Under the pieces are notes generated by a model. It worked only from the letters and a program-made list of their open reading frames with translations. It did not search any database and had not been told where the DNA came from. Position numbers and translations under genes: made by a program. A DNA stretch of 49,271 bases from Aculops lycopersici (taxonomy: Eukaryota; Arthropoda; Arachnida; Trombidiformes; Eriophyidae). Below are positions 8,218-19,410 of the stretch, one piece after another (the stretch's first letter is position 1; the number at the start of each line of letters is the position of its first letter). The DNA is taken from positions 1,125,005 to 1,174,275 of the forward strand of contig WNKI01000004.1 of NCBI GenBank assembly GCA_015350385.1, read 5' to 3'.

Positions 8218-10704
8218 CTACATAAATACTTTGGCTAAACCATCGGCGCCAGCAGTGGCAAAATGTGATAAATTAGGATGAAATGCAACTGCGAATATAC
8301 CCTCATCGAACTTTTTCCTATGAGCGGTTATTTCCTGAATACACGAAGCTTTCTCTTCAAATAGCCACAACCTAACACTACCATCGTGACTGGCACTAAG
8401 CAGGTATTTACCAGTTGGATCACATGCTAAACTTGTAACCTCGTCCAGGTGGGCAACCATTGTTGACTTGCATTCTCTTGTTTTCATGTCCCAAAATTTA
8501 ATGTCATGGTTACTACCTGCGCTAGCCATGTAAGGCAAAGTTGGATGTATAACTATAGAGTTAATCCTTTGCTTATCATCACTCTCGAAGGTTGCATTTG
8601 GCTGAGTATTTGAGTTGTGGTCGTTTTTTGAATTGTTGCTGCTTTGATTCTTCAAACAAGTTGCTATGTCATAAAATCTGATCTTTCCATCAGTTGCGGA
8701 GACGGCAAAATCAGCAGTTTGTTGACAAACATTATAAGGTGGCATTTTGGCAATGCATGTTGGTGAAAAGTCTAATGTTATCACTCCAAGTGGCTCCTTG
8801 TTATCGCCTGACGTTGACCATAATTTGAGTTTTCCATCTGCACTAGCGGATACAAGAACTGAATCTTCACCTGGTCGATCGATTACTTCGACTGACCAGA
8901 TAGCATCATCATGTCCAGAATATCGCATAACCAATAAAGACCCATCGAATTTTGCGTATGGGTCGGCTTGGCTTGGATCTTGAAGCAATTTCCACATTAT
9001 GAGTTCACCATTTTGAGCACCAGAAAACAGAAAGTTTTTGCATAGTGTTACAGATAATATACATGAGTTATGGCCTCTATAGGTATAAATCGGTTCAATG
9101 TCTAACGTCGTGTTCTCTAGTGAACTAATGGCATTGATAGTTGGTGGTAAATTTGGTTGCCTGGATTTGCCGCTCGTGGAAGACGGTCTTGTCAAGTGCC
9201 ACAGTTTCATAGTTTCATCATCCGATACAGTTACTAGCAATGAATCTGTTTCACTGAATCTCAATGCTCTTACGCTGTCATAATGAGATTGTAATCTATA
9301 CTTGGCCGTCCATTGTTTTCTTCTATAATCATCAACACCTGTTTCGGAACCTAAGGTTGTCAGTGTGGCTAGTTCGCCAATATCTACAACCTCAGTTTTC
9401 TGTGGATTGGGACACCAGTTAGTTTTGGAGTTATTTGTCGCGCTCGCTGGTGTTTGGTTATTCAGGTCACCTCTATTCATACTACTAAGTTGACTATCTA
9501 CCGAGCTGGAATTACCAGAGGCGGTGGTTGTTTGGTTTGCTGTCGATCCAGTTGCATTTCCATTGTTGAATAGATCGAGTTTTTGCCTAATCATTGCTGT
9601 CGCTTCACTTCGTTCTTTATGGAAATATGAATAGCCCGAGGTGGAGGTGGAGGCAGCGCGGTCGGCTGCATCAACTGCATCTTCAGATATATCTTCTTCT
9701 TCTTCGTCTAGATTTGATGAATCTTTGATACCTTCGTGGTCGTAGAGGAATCCAAATCTTTCTAACACAGAGGCCTCAGCATCACCTACACCACCGGGTT
9801 GCTTTGGGTCAGCGCTATTAGATGGTGCCGGAGTTGTAGTTGATGTCGTATTGAGATTTGTTGTGAATGGCCCTCTCTTGTTATTGTCTGTATTAATCTT
9901 ATTCGTGTTCATCAAAGAAAGCTTCATTTTCGGATCCGCGTTACTGTTTGAATTAGCATTCATAAGCTGATTATTTTGAAATAGTGCATCTTGTTGCTGT
10001 TGAAGTTGATTTAACTGTTGTTGTTGCTGCGAGTTACCACTTGGGCTATCGACAATACCTAAAAGCGAGCGAACGCGATTTGAACGCAAATCTATAATTG
10101 TGTCTGTGTAACCAATCTCTTGTAAATAGTGTCTCAACAGTTCGCGTCCGTACGTTACAGTGCTAGAGTTATTATTGCTATTAATAAAACCGTCATCATT
10201 TTGGGCTTTAGGCTGGGAATCAGAGCCATCCTCGCCTTGCTGGCTTTGGTTCTCTAATGGTGGAGGATCAGTTCCATGTTTTAATTTGTGATATTTAGCT
10301 CTCTCCATGCGTAGACAATATTCAAGCATTTTAATACGACGAATGAGGTCATGCTTTAAGTTCTCATGCGATTTCTTTTCACCTTGCAATAAAGCAACGC
10401 GCGCCGATAGTTCAGCTTTCTCAACTTCCCATTCTTGACGTTCGATTTCAAATCTATGCCATTCATATTGTAAATAATGCAAAATTCCTGGTATCGTATA
10501 GGGTGGTGTCTGGTTTTGTGTTTGTTGTTGTGGGTTTTGTTGTTGGTTTTGTTGTTGCTGATTAGTTTGTTGCTCGTTAGCCTGATGCTGCTGCTGTGCC
10601 TCTGGGATATTGAGGTCCATTTTGCAATCTGTGATTGTTGGAGTTGTGATTGATAATGGTGTAGTTGTTGTCGGCAATAATAGTTGCGAGTTGGTCTCTA
10701 TCAT
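8218..10704 (-). CDS. STRN: Striatin (STRIPAK scaffold)
   Basis: Regulatory B''' subunit of PP2A and core scaffold of the STRIPAK complex, which holds PP2A and GCKIII kinases together (Drosophila homologue Cka). The 828-residue, single-exon product has a Q/N-rich N terminus. It is followed by the striatin signature at about residues 68-145: IPGILHYLQYEWHRFE (caveolin-binding plus start of the coiled coil) and a helix ending in MERAKYHKLKHG. Next come a long disordered S/T/N-rich region with FGFLYDHEGI near its centre, and a C-terminal WD40 propeller from about residue 480 to the end. The protein ends with FATAGADGLAKVFM, as family members do. Met29 (MDLNIPEAQQQ) could be the true start; the first 28 residues are Thr-rich and look like translated leader. 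A minus-strand AATAAA lies at 8188-8193. Confidence 0.95.
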   Translation of the reverse strand: MIETNSQLLLPTTTTPLSITTPTITDCKMDLNIPEAQQQHQANEQQTNQQQQNQQQNPQQQTQNQTPPYTIPGILHYLQYEWHRFEIERQEWEVEKAELSARVALLQGEKKSHENLKHDLIRRIKMLEYCLRMERAKYHKLKHGTDPPPLENQSQQGEDGSDSQPKAQNDDGFINSNNNSSTVTYGRELLRHYLQEIGYTDTIIDLRSNRVRSLLGIVDSPSGNSQQQQQLNQLQQQQDALFQNNQLMNANSNSNADPKMKLSLMNTNKINTDNNKRGPFTTNLNTTSTTTPAPSNSADPKQPGGVGDAEASVLERFGFLYDHEGIKDSSNLDEEEEDISEDAVDAADRAASTSTSGYSYFHKERSEATAMIRQKLDLFNNGNATGSTANQTTTASGNSSSVDSQLSSMNRGDLNNQTPASATNNSKTNWCPNPQKTEVVDIGELATLTTLGSETGVDDYRRKQWTAKYRLQSHYDSVRALRFSETDSLLVTVSDDETMKLWHLTRPSSTSGKSRQPNLPPTINAISSLENTTLDIEPIYTYRGHNSCILSVTLCKNFLFSGAQNGELIMWKLLQDPSQADPYAKFDGSLLVMRYSGHDDAIWSVEVIDRPGEDSVLVSASADGKLKLWSTSGDNKEPLGVITLDFSPTCIAKMPPYNVCQQTADFAVSATDGKIRFYDIATCLKNQSSNNSKNDHNSNTQPNATFESDDKQRINSIVIHPTLPYMASAGSNHDIKFWDMKTRECKSTMVAHLDEVTSLACDPTGKYLLSASHDGSVRLWLFEEKASCIQEITAHRKKFDEGIFAVAFHPNLSHFATAGADGLAKVFM

Positions 10705-12071
10705 GATATTAATAAGGATAATAATGAGAAAAGTGGTGGTTTATATTCCCATTGATAGACAATATTTCGGTTGTATTGTTGATAGTGGCAAAATGGTTCT
10801 CTTTCAGATTTTCCTCGATAATAAATCAGCAATGGAAAGAGAGAACTCGCGTCCAAAAAACACCAAACACACACATTCGGATTCATTCGTCTCTCTGTCT
10901 CTCTCTCTTGCTGCCGCCGCTGCTGTCGCGACTTGCGATTGCACCCTCGGCGTTAGCAGCAGCAGCAGCAGTGGAAGGAGCAGTAGTACTGACGGCGGCA
11001 ACGACGACGACAACGTCGATGCCGCCGCTGGACTTTTGCCTTCCAACGCAAAGTTGTGCGGACGACAACACGCAAAGTTTGCTTGTAGAGGCGCACACTA
11101 TTTTGCAATTTTTCTTGATTCGCTGGCGTGCACTCGAATGCCGCAGTAACCGCCGCACCACCACCACCGAAGCCGCCACTTTGTATTGGACACAGAGACG
11201 CAGGCAGTCGAATAGCTGCGCTAGCGGCGGCTCTGCACAAACTTCGGGCAGCCTTAAGGCAACTTTGGCTCACCGGCCAGCCAATTGGCTTTTGCGTAGG
11301 CATCGATGGAGGCAGAAAAGGCAACTTCTACCGCAGCACCCTAAACGCCTGCAAAATGTAGACTGAAGTGCAAGCCCCCAAATACACACAAGCAGACGCA
11401 CTAACCAGTTTACGTGGCGACGCTCACTAGACGCACGCACTTACAAACGCATTGCTTGGGCCAACCCTAATTCTGTTGTTGTTTTCCCTGGGCCCTGAAG
11501 GGAGAGGAAGGCAAAAAGCCAGCCCCACTTATTCGCTCCATGGCACGCAAACGAACGGGCCCGCTTGGTGGCAAACTCAAACAGGGATATTTCTCCAACC
11601 AACGCCCACAGTTTTCTCGCAGGCTTCGGGGATTTTGTCACTAAAGGCTTTCCTATTTTCGCCCCGACTGAATAGATGAATGAATGAACGTTCATTGGTT
11701 GCGTGCACGAGATAGATCGTCAACTTCAACGAGAAGTTCGCTGTAATATTTGCTTCGGGGTCCTGGTTCTTTTTCGTTTTAGATAGCATCTAGCGACTTT
11801 ATAAGAAGCAATAGAAATGCAAATATTTTACCTTTCATTTAATTCAATATATAAATATTGTCACATATAATGGATCAAAATTTCAATCTGCTCTCAGATA
11901 GTTTGTTTAGTATGCTGTCAGGTGACATTTAACAATTGCAAAGCCAATTCATATTTATTCGTGACTGAGTGTTAACTTCAATTGCATGTGAATTGCCATT
12001 ATTACGTTACACTTGATAAGTTCTACTTGGAAACTTGGCAAAGTAAAAGACGACCTTAGTTTTGTGGAAAA
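10705..12071. other. Intergenic region between striatin and TMX3-like gene
   Basis: This 1.4-kb stretch holds the divergent promoters and leaders of striatin (minus) and the TMX3-like gene (plus). It includes short CT-rich and CAG/GAC triplet-rich tracts near 10890-11030. Overlapping ORFs on both strands at 10.6-11.4 kb translate to Ser/Thr/Ala/Val-rich low-complexity sequence and look like chance readings of these tracts. I see no coding exon. Confidence 0.5.
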
Positions 12072-13502
12072 ATGCTTTCCCTGTTCCCATTTTGCCAGCT
12101 AGTTGTTTTGCTCACCTTAAACTTGGAGTCAATCCAGAGTAGAGTTGTAGAATATGGACCCAAATTACCTGAGCTGATAAGAGATTATCCACAGAAAAGT
12201 TTTCTCATTAGATTTTACGATCCATATAGATGCAAGGGTCTCGATTGTGGCCAAACGGATATTGTATATAAGAATGTAGCAGAGAGAATCTATCATCGAC
12301 ACGATGATCTCATCGTTGGCCAAGTAAATTGTTATGAAAATGCGGAAGTTTGTTCTCAATATGGATCCTCAGAAGCTAAAAAGGCTGCTTTCATTGGTGC
12401 AAGTCTAGTTTCAAACTTTAAGGGCCGTTGGGCGGAGGAGGATTTGTACAACTTTGCCAGCAGATTAATCGGTCCAGATGTGAATACGGTTGAAGATTGC
12501 ATGCATCTCAAATATAAGTTGAAAGAGCACAAGATGCTAATCCTATTCATAGGTCCGTCCAAATCATCAACCGAATTCTTGGCCTTCGAGACCATTGCAA
12601 AGAAACTGAAACCAGATTATTGGTTCTATAAATATCAAGGCTATTGCCGGGAACTAGCACCGACGGATGGCATCTATATTTTAAGAGATCCCATCAGTAG
12701 AGGTCAGCGTTACGAAATGTATAAGCAGGACACTATAACTGATTATAAGGATGTGAATTTCCAAAACTCACTGGAAATTTGGATTCAAGAAAACGCCTTT
12801 CCTATCTTCGGTCAGCTAGAGGAATCAAAACTAGAATCATTGACCATAGACAAGCCCCATATATTGGCTGTACTAGACTTCTTCAAGCCTCTCAAAAAGT
12901 TTGAAAAGTTTTCGAGTAGATTTTATGATATAGTTGAGAGGATAGCAATCGATTCTTTTCAAGATTATAACATAAGGATTAGATTTGCCTGGCTACCGGA
13001 GGCCAAGAGCGTTGAACGGTTGATTATGACGCAGCCAGTTCCCCTTCCAAATCTTATTCTTCTGTATCCAAACGGAACGTATCATTTGGCAATCAGAGAG
13101 GAGAATAGTGCTGATGCCGTGTCCTTACGAAAAGATCCCAAGCTGTTCGCCCAACAATTTGTAACTTTGGCTGAGACTAACAAGCTGGTGCTCTCAGGGG
13201 GAGATTCATACATCATATTGTTGGCTCGATTTCTCTATAAATTTTGGCATACTTTCTGTGTCATATACAAAGCTGATCCCTTGATAGCCGCCTTAGTTTA
13301 TTTGATTCCAACAGGCTCTTACATTATGATTAGCTGGGACTATAACTTGGCGATGGCAAGATTTGTGTACATGCAAATATTTGGCCGATATGATAGGATA
13401 AACAACAACCCAAATGATGATGATGGCGAAGAAGAACAACAAAACCGGAACCATATCGTTAATAACAACCAAAATGGTTTTAAGCGGACCCATCAAGATT
13501 AG
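12072..13502 (+). CDS. TMX3: TMX3-like thioredoxin-fold ER membrane protein, degenerate active site
   Basis: The 476-residue product resembles TMX3, an ER membrane protein disulfide isomerase. A signal peptide (about residues 1-20, MLSLFPFCQLVVLLTL) precedes a thioredoxin-like domain. The position of the usual WCGHC reads YDPYRCKGLDC, so the cysteines (54 and 59) are separated by four residues instead of two. The cis-proline loop that normally reads YPT is replaced by GAS. Two further thioredoxin-like domains without CXXC follow. Then comes GGDS plus a membrane segment at roughly residues 395-415, which aligns with the TMX3 C-terminal transmembrane region. The cytosolic tail is acidic and Asn-rich and ends KRTHQD rather than the KKD-type ER retrieval signal of TMX3. 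The reductase/isomerase reaction is therefore doubtful; chaperone-like binding is my inference. The gene is convergent with the receptor gene, 101 bp away. Confidence 0.8.
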   Translation: MLSLFPFCQLVVLLTLNLESIQSRVVEYGPKLPELIRDYPQKSFLIRFYDPYRCKGLDCGQTDIVYKNVAERIYHRHDDLIVGQVNCYENAEVCSQYGSSEAKKAAFIGASLVSNFKGRWAEEDLYNFASRLIGPDVNTVEDCMHLKYKLKEHKMLILFIGPSKSSTEFLAFETIAKKLKPDYWFYKYQGYCRELAPTDGIYILRDPISRGQRYEMYKQDTITDYKDVNFQNSLEIWIQENAFPIFGQLEESKLESLTIDKPHILAVLDFFKPLKKFEKFSSRFYDIVERIAIDSFQDYNIRIRFAWLPEAKSVERLIMTQPVPLPNLILLYPNGTYHLAIREENSADAVSLRKDPKLFAQQFVTLAETNKLVLSGGDSYIILLARFLYKFWHTFCVIYKADPLIAALVYLIPTGSYIMISWDYNLAMARFVYMQIFGRYDRINNNPNDDDGEEEQQNRNHIVNNNQNGFKRTHQD

Positions 13503-13603
13503 TGAGCCAAATACAAATTTACGGATGGTATATTTTTGCGTTGATAATAATTTATTTTTATATCAAATAGGAAGAGAGACAACCAATAGTCATGGTTTCT
13601 TTT

Positions 13604-16306
13604 TCAGTAATCATCATCCAGTGATTGATTGGAGACTGGCATTCGTTTTCGTGCCGGCTTTGTTGAGCTTTGACAGGATAGAGCAAACTTGAGATCTTGC
13701 ATCATCTGGTCGCACATAGGGTCGCGGCCAAGTTTACGTTTCATCAACCAAAGAAAGGATTCAAATAGTGCCAAGATAAAAGCACAACCCATGCCTCCAA
13801 GTAAAACCACAAAAACACCGCCAACATTGGCCAAACTCAACTCCGTTACTCCACCTCCCTTGCCATCGTCGCTGCACGACCCAACTCCGTGTCTCTCCTT
13901 CCACCACCTGTTCTTGAGCACATGCAGCATACCATTCTCTTGAAGTTGCAAGATTGCTTGAGATAGAAGCATCCTATAAGGTCTCTTGTATGGGGGATGT
14001 TTTCTAGTTGCAATACCATAGTTTTTCGAGTCCAATGGCGAGCCAATTTGCGTCAAGTTGCAAGCTCGCTCAGTGATATACTCAATCGAAGTGCTCTCCA
14101 TAAAGAAGGCAAAGTTTCCCTGTTCAACTCGCTCCTTGCCCTCGTCATTGGATCTCACATAGGTTTTGTGCGTTTCCATAAATTTGTATATCTTCCTGTA
14201 GACATCAATTTGTGACTCCTCAAAGAAGGTCCGAGTGGATCCACTCTCGACGCATCCATACTTAATCTCCGTTTGCTCGCTCAAATCCTTGGCATTCTCA
14301 ATGGGATATACAATCTTCTCGACAGTTAAGAAGGCAGCCAAGTTTGCGGTGTAGGATGAGATCATAATGAGCGTAAAGAAGTACCAAGTTCCCGCCATTG
14401 CCCGAGTTGACATTGATTTTGGCGCCAAATCTGAGCCCTGTTGCATGAGAGATCCGATGGTGAACCAGAACGAGTTCAACAATGAAAAACTATTCTTCAT
14501 TACAGCCTCCTCGGCTTGTCTACAAGGGTATGGGTTGGTCCATTCGTAGGGCGATATGTGGCCCACAACAAAGAAGATAAAACTAACACCTGAATAGGCG
14601 CACAAAACGTAGACCCATACGTCGAGCGAGAAGGGCGACAGGAAGGAGAATAGTGTAGTCACCTTGTTTGTTGGTTTCTTGAAGAGAATCGAGATACCTG
14701 TGTTCATAAAGGGCAGTGTGAAATCCACTGCCTCCTCTCGCGACGAAGTAATAGTCAGGTCAGCGATGGCTAAATCCGCTTTACCAGATAAAATTTCTCC
14801 AATCATTCCATTCCAAACTATGGTTCCATTTGGTAACACTTGCTTAACTCCATACTTAACATCCTCTACTTCGCGAAACTTGTACTTGAAGCCAACTATT
14901 CTGGCAACCTCATGAATGAGATCCACAGCGTAGCCCTCAAATTGGTCATTTCCCTCCTGTTTGTTTGGCGTAGCCTTGAGCATAAAGTAAGGAGGAGTTC
15001 TTTTGGATGTAACAACAAGTGTGTCCATGACATCCGTTTCGGCCACATAAAAGCGATTGAATTTAACCGGATCAATATCCAAACTAACGTTTGCCATCTC
15101 GCGCCACTTGCCAATATACTCGAGGCCCAGCTCGCTAAGCGCAATGACATCAAACGAGACATTTGACCTTCGGCCACTCTGATCAAATGTTACGCGCCCA
15201 GTGATGCCCTCGAATGACATGGAACGCATATAGTTTATAATCGAACTTCCATATTGCCAAGTCTCACCTGAGTTCTCGCAGGATAGTGGCTGAGTGTCAA
15301 TTGATTGGCCACTATCTAGCTCACGAATACCTGAGGCGAGCAGACTAATTGCATCGTGAATAAGAGCAGCTTGAATCAGCAAATCTGTTTGACTAAAATT
15401 ACTCTTGTCCTTGAATGAGGGATCCGAAAAAACCTGTCCACTTCTATTGAGTTCGCCCACTACCTTGTCCAAAACTTTACTCCTCCGATCGACCAGCTGG
15501 AGGCCAGTGATTTTAGTTTTTCCATAGCGGAAGTCTTCCAGATTTACAGTTGGCAAATCCAATGAGGTTATCAGGTAACTCTGTTTCTCGGTCATCAAAC
15601 CCACTTGCTGCGCGTGCTTCAAACACTCAAACATGTGCTCCCGACTTACGTCCAGGACAATGTTATTCTCGCCCGACTTTTTAACGCTCCAAAATAGATC
15701 CCTAAATGAGGAGCCAGCTTGTAATTGAAACAATTTAATTGTCCACTTCTTTGCATACAATCCACTTAATTCCTTGAACATGTCTTGCAATCTAATCATC
15801 GCCTCACTTGACTCGTAGACCACCGCAAACGAAGTCCAATTCCAAGCTTGTATTAGATCAATGTAAGCGCGAGCCAGGATATCATAAGATGGGTACAGGT
15901 TAATGGTTAAATCGAAGCGCTTTAGTGAGAGATCTGGTTTCACTTCGATGTGTGGAATTTCCAAGGAATCACAGATTGCCTGAACATGCTGCGAGGCAGC
16001 CCCGTTCATGGGACCCAAAATGGCCACTATGCCGGATTTGAGCAAACTGCAAGCCTTTCGGTCGGCATCAAAGGAGTCGTCTCTGGTGACATTCTCAATC
16101 TTTGGCACAAAAATGCTTCTAACCTCGAGGTTATTGTTAACATCATTCAATGCAGCATTGAACACTAACTCTTGTTGAATCTCATTGGGTCCAAATAGAG
16201 CGCCCACCTTGATTTCACTGGGCAGTGAATCGGCTTTTGTTGTTAGGTGACTGATGGTAATGCAAATGGATATCAAATAATATGATAATAACGTTGTTAA
16301 CTTCAT
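13604..16306 (-). CDS. Kainate-type ionotropic glutamate receptor subunit
   Basis: Ligand-gated cation channel subunit, presumably of neuronal or neuromuscular membranes. The 900-residue product is in one exon. A signal peptide (residues 1-25) is followed by an amino-terminal domain to about 400, then ligand-binding lobe S1. S1 contains DLTITSSREEAVDFTLPF, with the agonist-binding Arg523. TM1 follows (LDVWVYVLCAYSGVSF). The pore loop reads FWFTIGSLMQQGSD with glutamine at the Q/R position, so the unedited channel should be calcium permeable. TM3 carries the gating motif SYTANLAAF at about 651-659. S2 and TM4 (near 830-850) complete the core, followed by a short basic cytosolic tail. S1 and S2 look most like kainate subunits (GluK or arthropod GluRII-like), not NMDA or IR types. 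A minus-strand AATAAA lies at 13551-13556. Confidence 0.93.
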   Translation of the reverse strand: MKLTTLLSYYLISICITISHLTTKADSLPSEIKVGALFGPNEIQQELVFNAALNDVNNNLEVRSIFVPKIENVTRDDSFDADRKACSLLKSGIVAILGPMNGAASQHVQAICDSLEIPHIEVKPDLSLKRFDLTINLYPSYDILARAYIDLIQAWNWTSFAVVYESSEAMIRLQDMFKELSGLYAKKWTIKLFQLQAGSSFRDLFWSVKKSGENNIVLDVSREHMFECLKHAQQVGLMTEKQSYLITSLDLPTVNLEDFRYGKTKITGLQLVDRRSKVLDKVVGELNRSGQVFSDPSFKDKSNFSQTDLLIQAALIHDAISLLASGIRELDSGQSIDTQPLSCENSGETWQYGSSIINYMRSMSFEGITGRVTFDQSGRRSNVSFDVIALSELGLEYIGKWREMANVSLDIDPVKFNRFYVAETDVMDTLVVTSKRTPPYFMLKATPNKQEGNDQFEGYAVDLIHEVARIVGFKYKFREVEDVKYGVKQVLPNGTIVWNGMIGEILSGKADLAIADLTITSSREEAVDFTLPFMNTGISILFKKPTNKVTTLFSFLSPFSLDVWVYVLCAYSGVSFIFFVVGHISPYEWTNPYPCRQAEEAVMKNSFSLLNSFWFTIGSLMQQGSDLAPKSMSTRAMAGTWYFFTLIMISSYTANLAAFLTVEKIVYPIENAKDLSEQTEIKYGCVESGSTRTFFEESQIDVYRKIYKFMETHKTYVRSNDEGKERVEQGNFAFFMESTSIEYITERACNLTQIGSPLDSKNYGIATRKHPPYKRPYRMLLSQAILQLQENGMLHVLKNRWWKERHGVGSCSDDGKGGGVTELSLANVGGVFVVLLGGMGCAFILALFESFLWLMKRKLGRDPMCDQMMQDLKFALSCQSSTKPARKRMPVSNQSLDDDY

Positions 16307-19300
16307 TTTGATCTCTTGTGTTTCCTTTCTTTTTGTTTTCTTCTAAAATCTAATACAGACTGAAATGTTAGCTATCGCATTTTGTAAATTTATTTTGAGT
16401 GGTAACTAACTCTAAAATAAATGCCAATATTCTATATCCTGTTTCAATTATCACGTATTGGCTCGTGTAAGGTGCTTATATATATATATATGTATAAATA
16501 TAAACGCTCGCTCATACAAAAGAGCAGACATTTCGAAGCTAAGAAGCAAGGAAGCTCGGCGGCGGCCACTAAGTCAACATGGAAACAAGGTGACGGCTTG
16601 AGGGCGCCTAGCGCTAAACAAAGTAGCTAGGCGCCTTGTGGTCTGTGCAACGAGCACGTACAAAGCACAGAGAGTGCGCATTCCCCAGCTCAAGCGATCT
16701 TCGCGGCGCTTCCGCTGCTCCTGCAACCACCGGCGCACAGATCCGATGCAACGGCATCCGCCATTGCCTCTTCGGCTTCTATGGGGTTTGCGCACTTGGG
16801 TGGCAGAATCCCGTTAGCCGGCTGATTGCATGCAAAATCCCATAGACTTTACGAGGGGTGCGAAGGAGTCAAGCGGCAACGGATGGTTCTCATGGACTCG
16901 AGCCAAGAGAGATCCAAAATCTCTACGATAAATTCACTTAGATGGGAACTGTCGAATGCACATGATGATCGCGAAGAAAGGGAATTGGAGATTCCCTTTC
17001 TTGTCTCTGTCATCTCATCGGATCAAACCATGCCATCGAGTGACCGGTTTGGAGATGAGAGACATGTACTCTAGTAGCGATGTCCGATTTGGCAGATTGC
17101 TGATGCTGTTGTAGTGATTGTTGATGTTGTCATCGATGTAGCCGAATGTCAAGCTTAAAGCTGCCTGAAGACAAGCGCAGCAGCAGTCAGAGATTACCTG
17201 AGCGGAATTCTGATTGCGAACTCAGGAACTCCAATAAAAATAAGTTGTAGCGTTTCTTTGAAACTGTCACTTACCTGTACACTAATTGAACGTTCTGACG
17301 TTAGTGCGACAGCAATGAAAATAACGTACTAACTTGAGGAGAAGCTCAGGTTACCAAAGCAACAACAACTAAGTGACAACCGACGAAAAGATAGCTCATT
17401 TGACCCATAAAGCTAGACGAGTAGTTCTGTGTGTGTTTCCGACGAATGAATCTCTGCATCCATGGTACAGTTGCTCGATTGCGTTTTGTATGATGGCAGA
17501 TAACATTTCTAGAGAAGCAAAAGAAGGAGAAGCCACTACCTGTCAACAGATCGATAGGAGATGGCTGGTAAGCTAAGAGGGCAAACAAGCACTTCAACTT
17601 GTCACCTACATGAGACTTCCTTTCGAATAGAACCCGGTCTCGGGTCCTGGGCCAATGAAATCTGGAGTTAGTCTAGTGGCAACGGCGGCGGCAAGTTGCG
17701 AGTCGCAACATTTATCGTCCTAATTGGATTGGCACTGACAGGAGGTTTTTTCATTGTGGCGAGTGGCAGTAGTAGGCGAGCTTATGTGGTCACAAAACCG
17801 CAACTGCGGCAACAAGTGGCGACAATACAAGCGCAGTAGTGTCAACTCTGAGCAAGTGTCTTATTTACTCCCATTTCATCTTACCTAGTGCCAGGCCAGA
17901 GGTCGCCTTTAACTCTAACTGCCAGTAAACTGCCCGCCGACATCGACCAGCTAGTGCAAGATGGTCGCAGGACAAGAACCAAGGCAAAACCTATGGAGGA
18001 TTGGCAAGATCAACTCTGATGATGATGATTATGATCCTCCTCCTCCTGTTCCATCTATCTGTGTGGCCAGCACACTGATCGAGCTGCCGCACTGAATCAC
18101 TGAAAATGACAGCAACCATGATGACGACGTCGACGACTACGGGCACCAACCACAAGCTCCAGTCAATTGGCAAGGTGACAAGTGAATGTGTCCGCTGAGA
18201 TTACATCGCGATCCCACGACTAAGTTGTGGCTGGTGATGTCGCATCATTTGCTTCTCTCTAGATGTAGCCTGAAGGCTTGTACTTGTGGCAACAACGTTT
18301 GTGACAGAGACAGAGGCAACGACAGCAACAAGTTTCAGCAACTGTCCGAGTAGTCGGCCTCGATTGAGTTACCCTATGAAAGTTTGTGTCGGTTTATCTA
18401 GCAGCAAGCGATAACCACTCCAACTAGCAAGACCACCGCTGAAGTCACTTTCAAGCAGGGAGCGACTTCTTACCTGACTCTAAAGAGGTTGAGTTGAATT
18501 AATTTAATTAACCCTCTCGCGCACAGTGAAAGTCTATCCAACATATCTATCGAGAAGGAGAGAGCTAACTTTCCAACTATCAAACTTCAACTTATTGTCA
18601 CTGCGTGAACGGTTATTTTTTCTTCTTTTAGCCGCTGGCCGAGACAACAGCATCCACTACAATGAGCATAGTTATCTCAGATATGAGACCTCATCAAAGA
18701 TATTGAATCTAACGGACTATCGAGTCACAGAAAGAGAGAGAGAGAGAGCAAACAAAAGTTTTGACTTGTCCTAAGGTTATCATAATCGTTGTGTCTGAGA
18801 GCGAGAGAGTCAGTTAAGTTGTTCTAATCGAATTGAGTATCAAGTAACGAGCTACGGGGGACAAGTGATTTGGATCAGGCGGAAGCCGATGAGTTGCTGC
18901 TTTGAATGATAATTGAATGAGTGATAATTAAGATAATCGTTAGCCAGTAGAGTTCAGCCAGTTTAATCGAGAGAACCGCTTACTCGAGCTCACAGCTGAT
19001 AGCTTGGCAAGCGAGCGAGAGAGCAACTGAGTTAGCTTTAGTTTAGGATAAGAAGAGTAAGAAGAAGAGTAATCATACGTGAGTCAATTATTATTTTTCA
19101 CCTGTCCACCGGTCGGACAACCGACTAGCTAGCTAACTCACCGACTGACTGACTGACTAGAGATGTCGTCGCAACAAAGTTTGCCGCCAACTCAATGAAG
19201 CATCACTTCCTAGCTGTCTAGCCGGCACTTTCGAGTCAATAGTCCTCTCTTATTTCAAGCAACAGTTGGAAGATTCATCTTCATATTCAAGACGACCACC

Positions 19301-19410
19301 GCACAAGAGAGCGAGTTAGTGAGTTTACATTGGATTGATTGGGAAGTCAGTCGAGAGAAAGTGACTGACTGCAGGATGACCAGAGACATTGTTACTCCAA
19401 CAAACTCAAG
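16307..19410. other. 3.1-kb region upstream of two divergent genes
   Basis: This region lies between the 5' ends of the receptor gene (minus) and the giant secreted-protein gene (plus). It contains a TA dinucleotide tract at 16477-16491 running into TATAAATA (a possible TATA element) and a GA tract near 18732-18748. There is a short (GACT)n tract near 19142-19157. CAACAAGTGG lies at 17810-17819, and TTACCTG occurs at 17271 and 18470. No ORF here resembles a known protein. A leader intron for the downstream gene cannot be excluded. Confidence 0.5.

Noticed and set aside
10610..11366. Overlapping ORFs on both strands upstream of striatin
   Set aside because: All translate CT-, CAG- and GAC-rich tracts into low-complexity sequence with no domain; one overlaps the striatin N terminus antisense.
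17991..18173. Minus-strand ORF with Ile/Val run
   Set aside because: It reads a GAT/GAC triplet tract antisense; no coding support.
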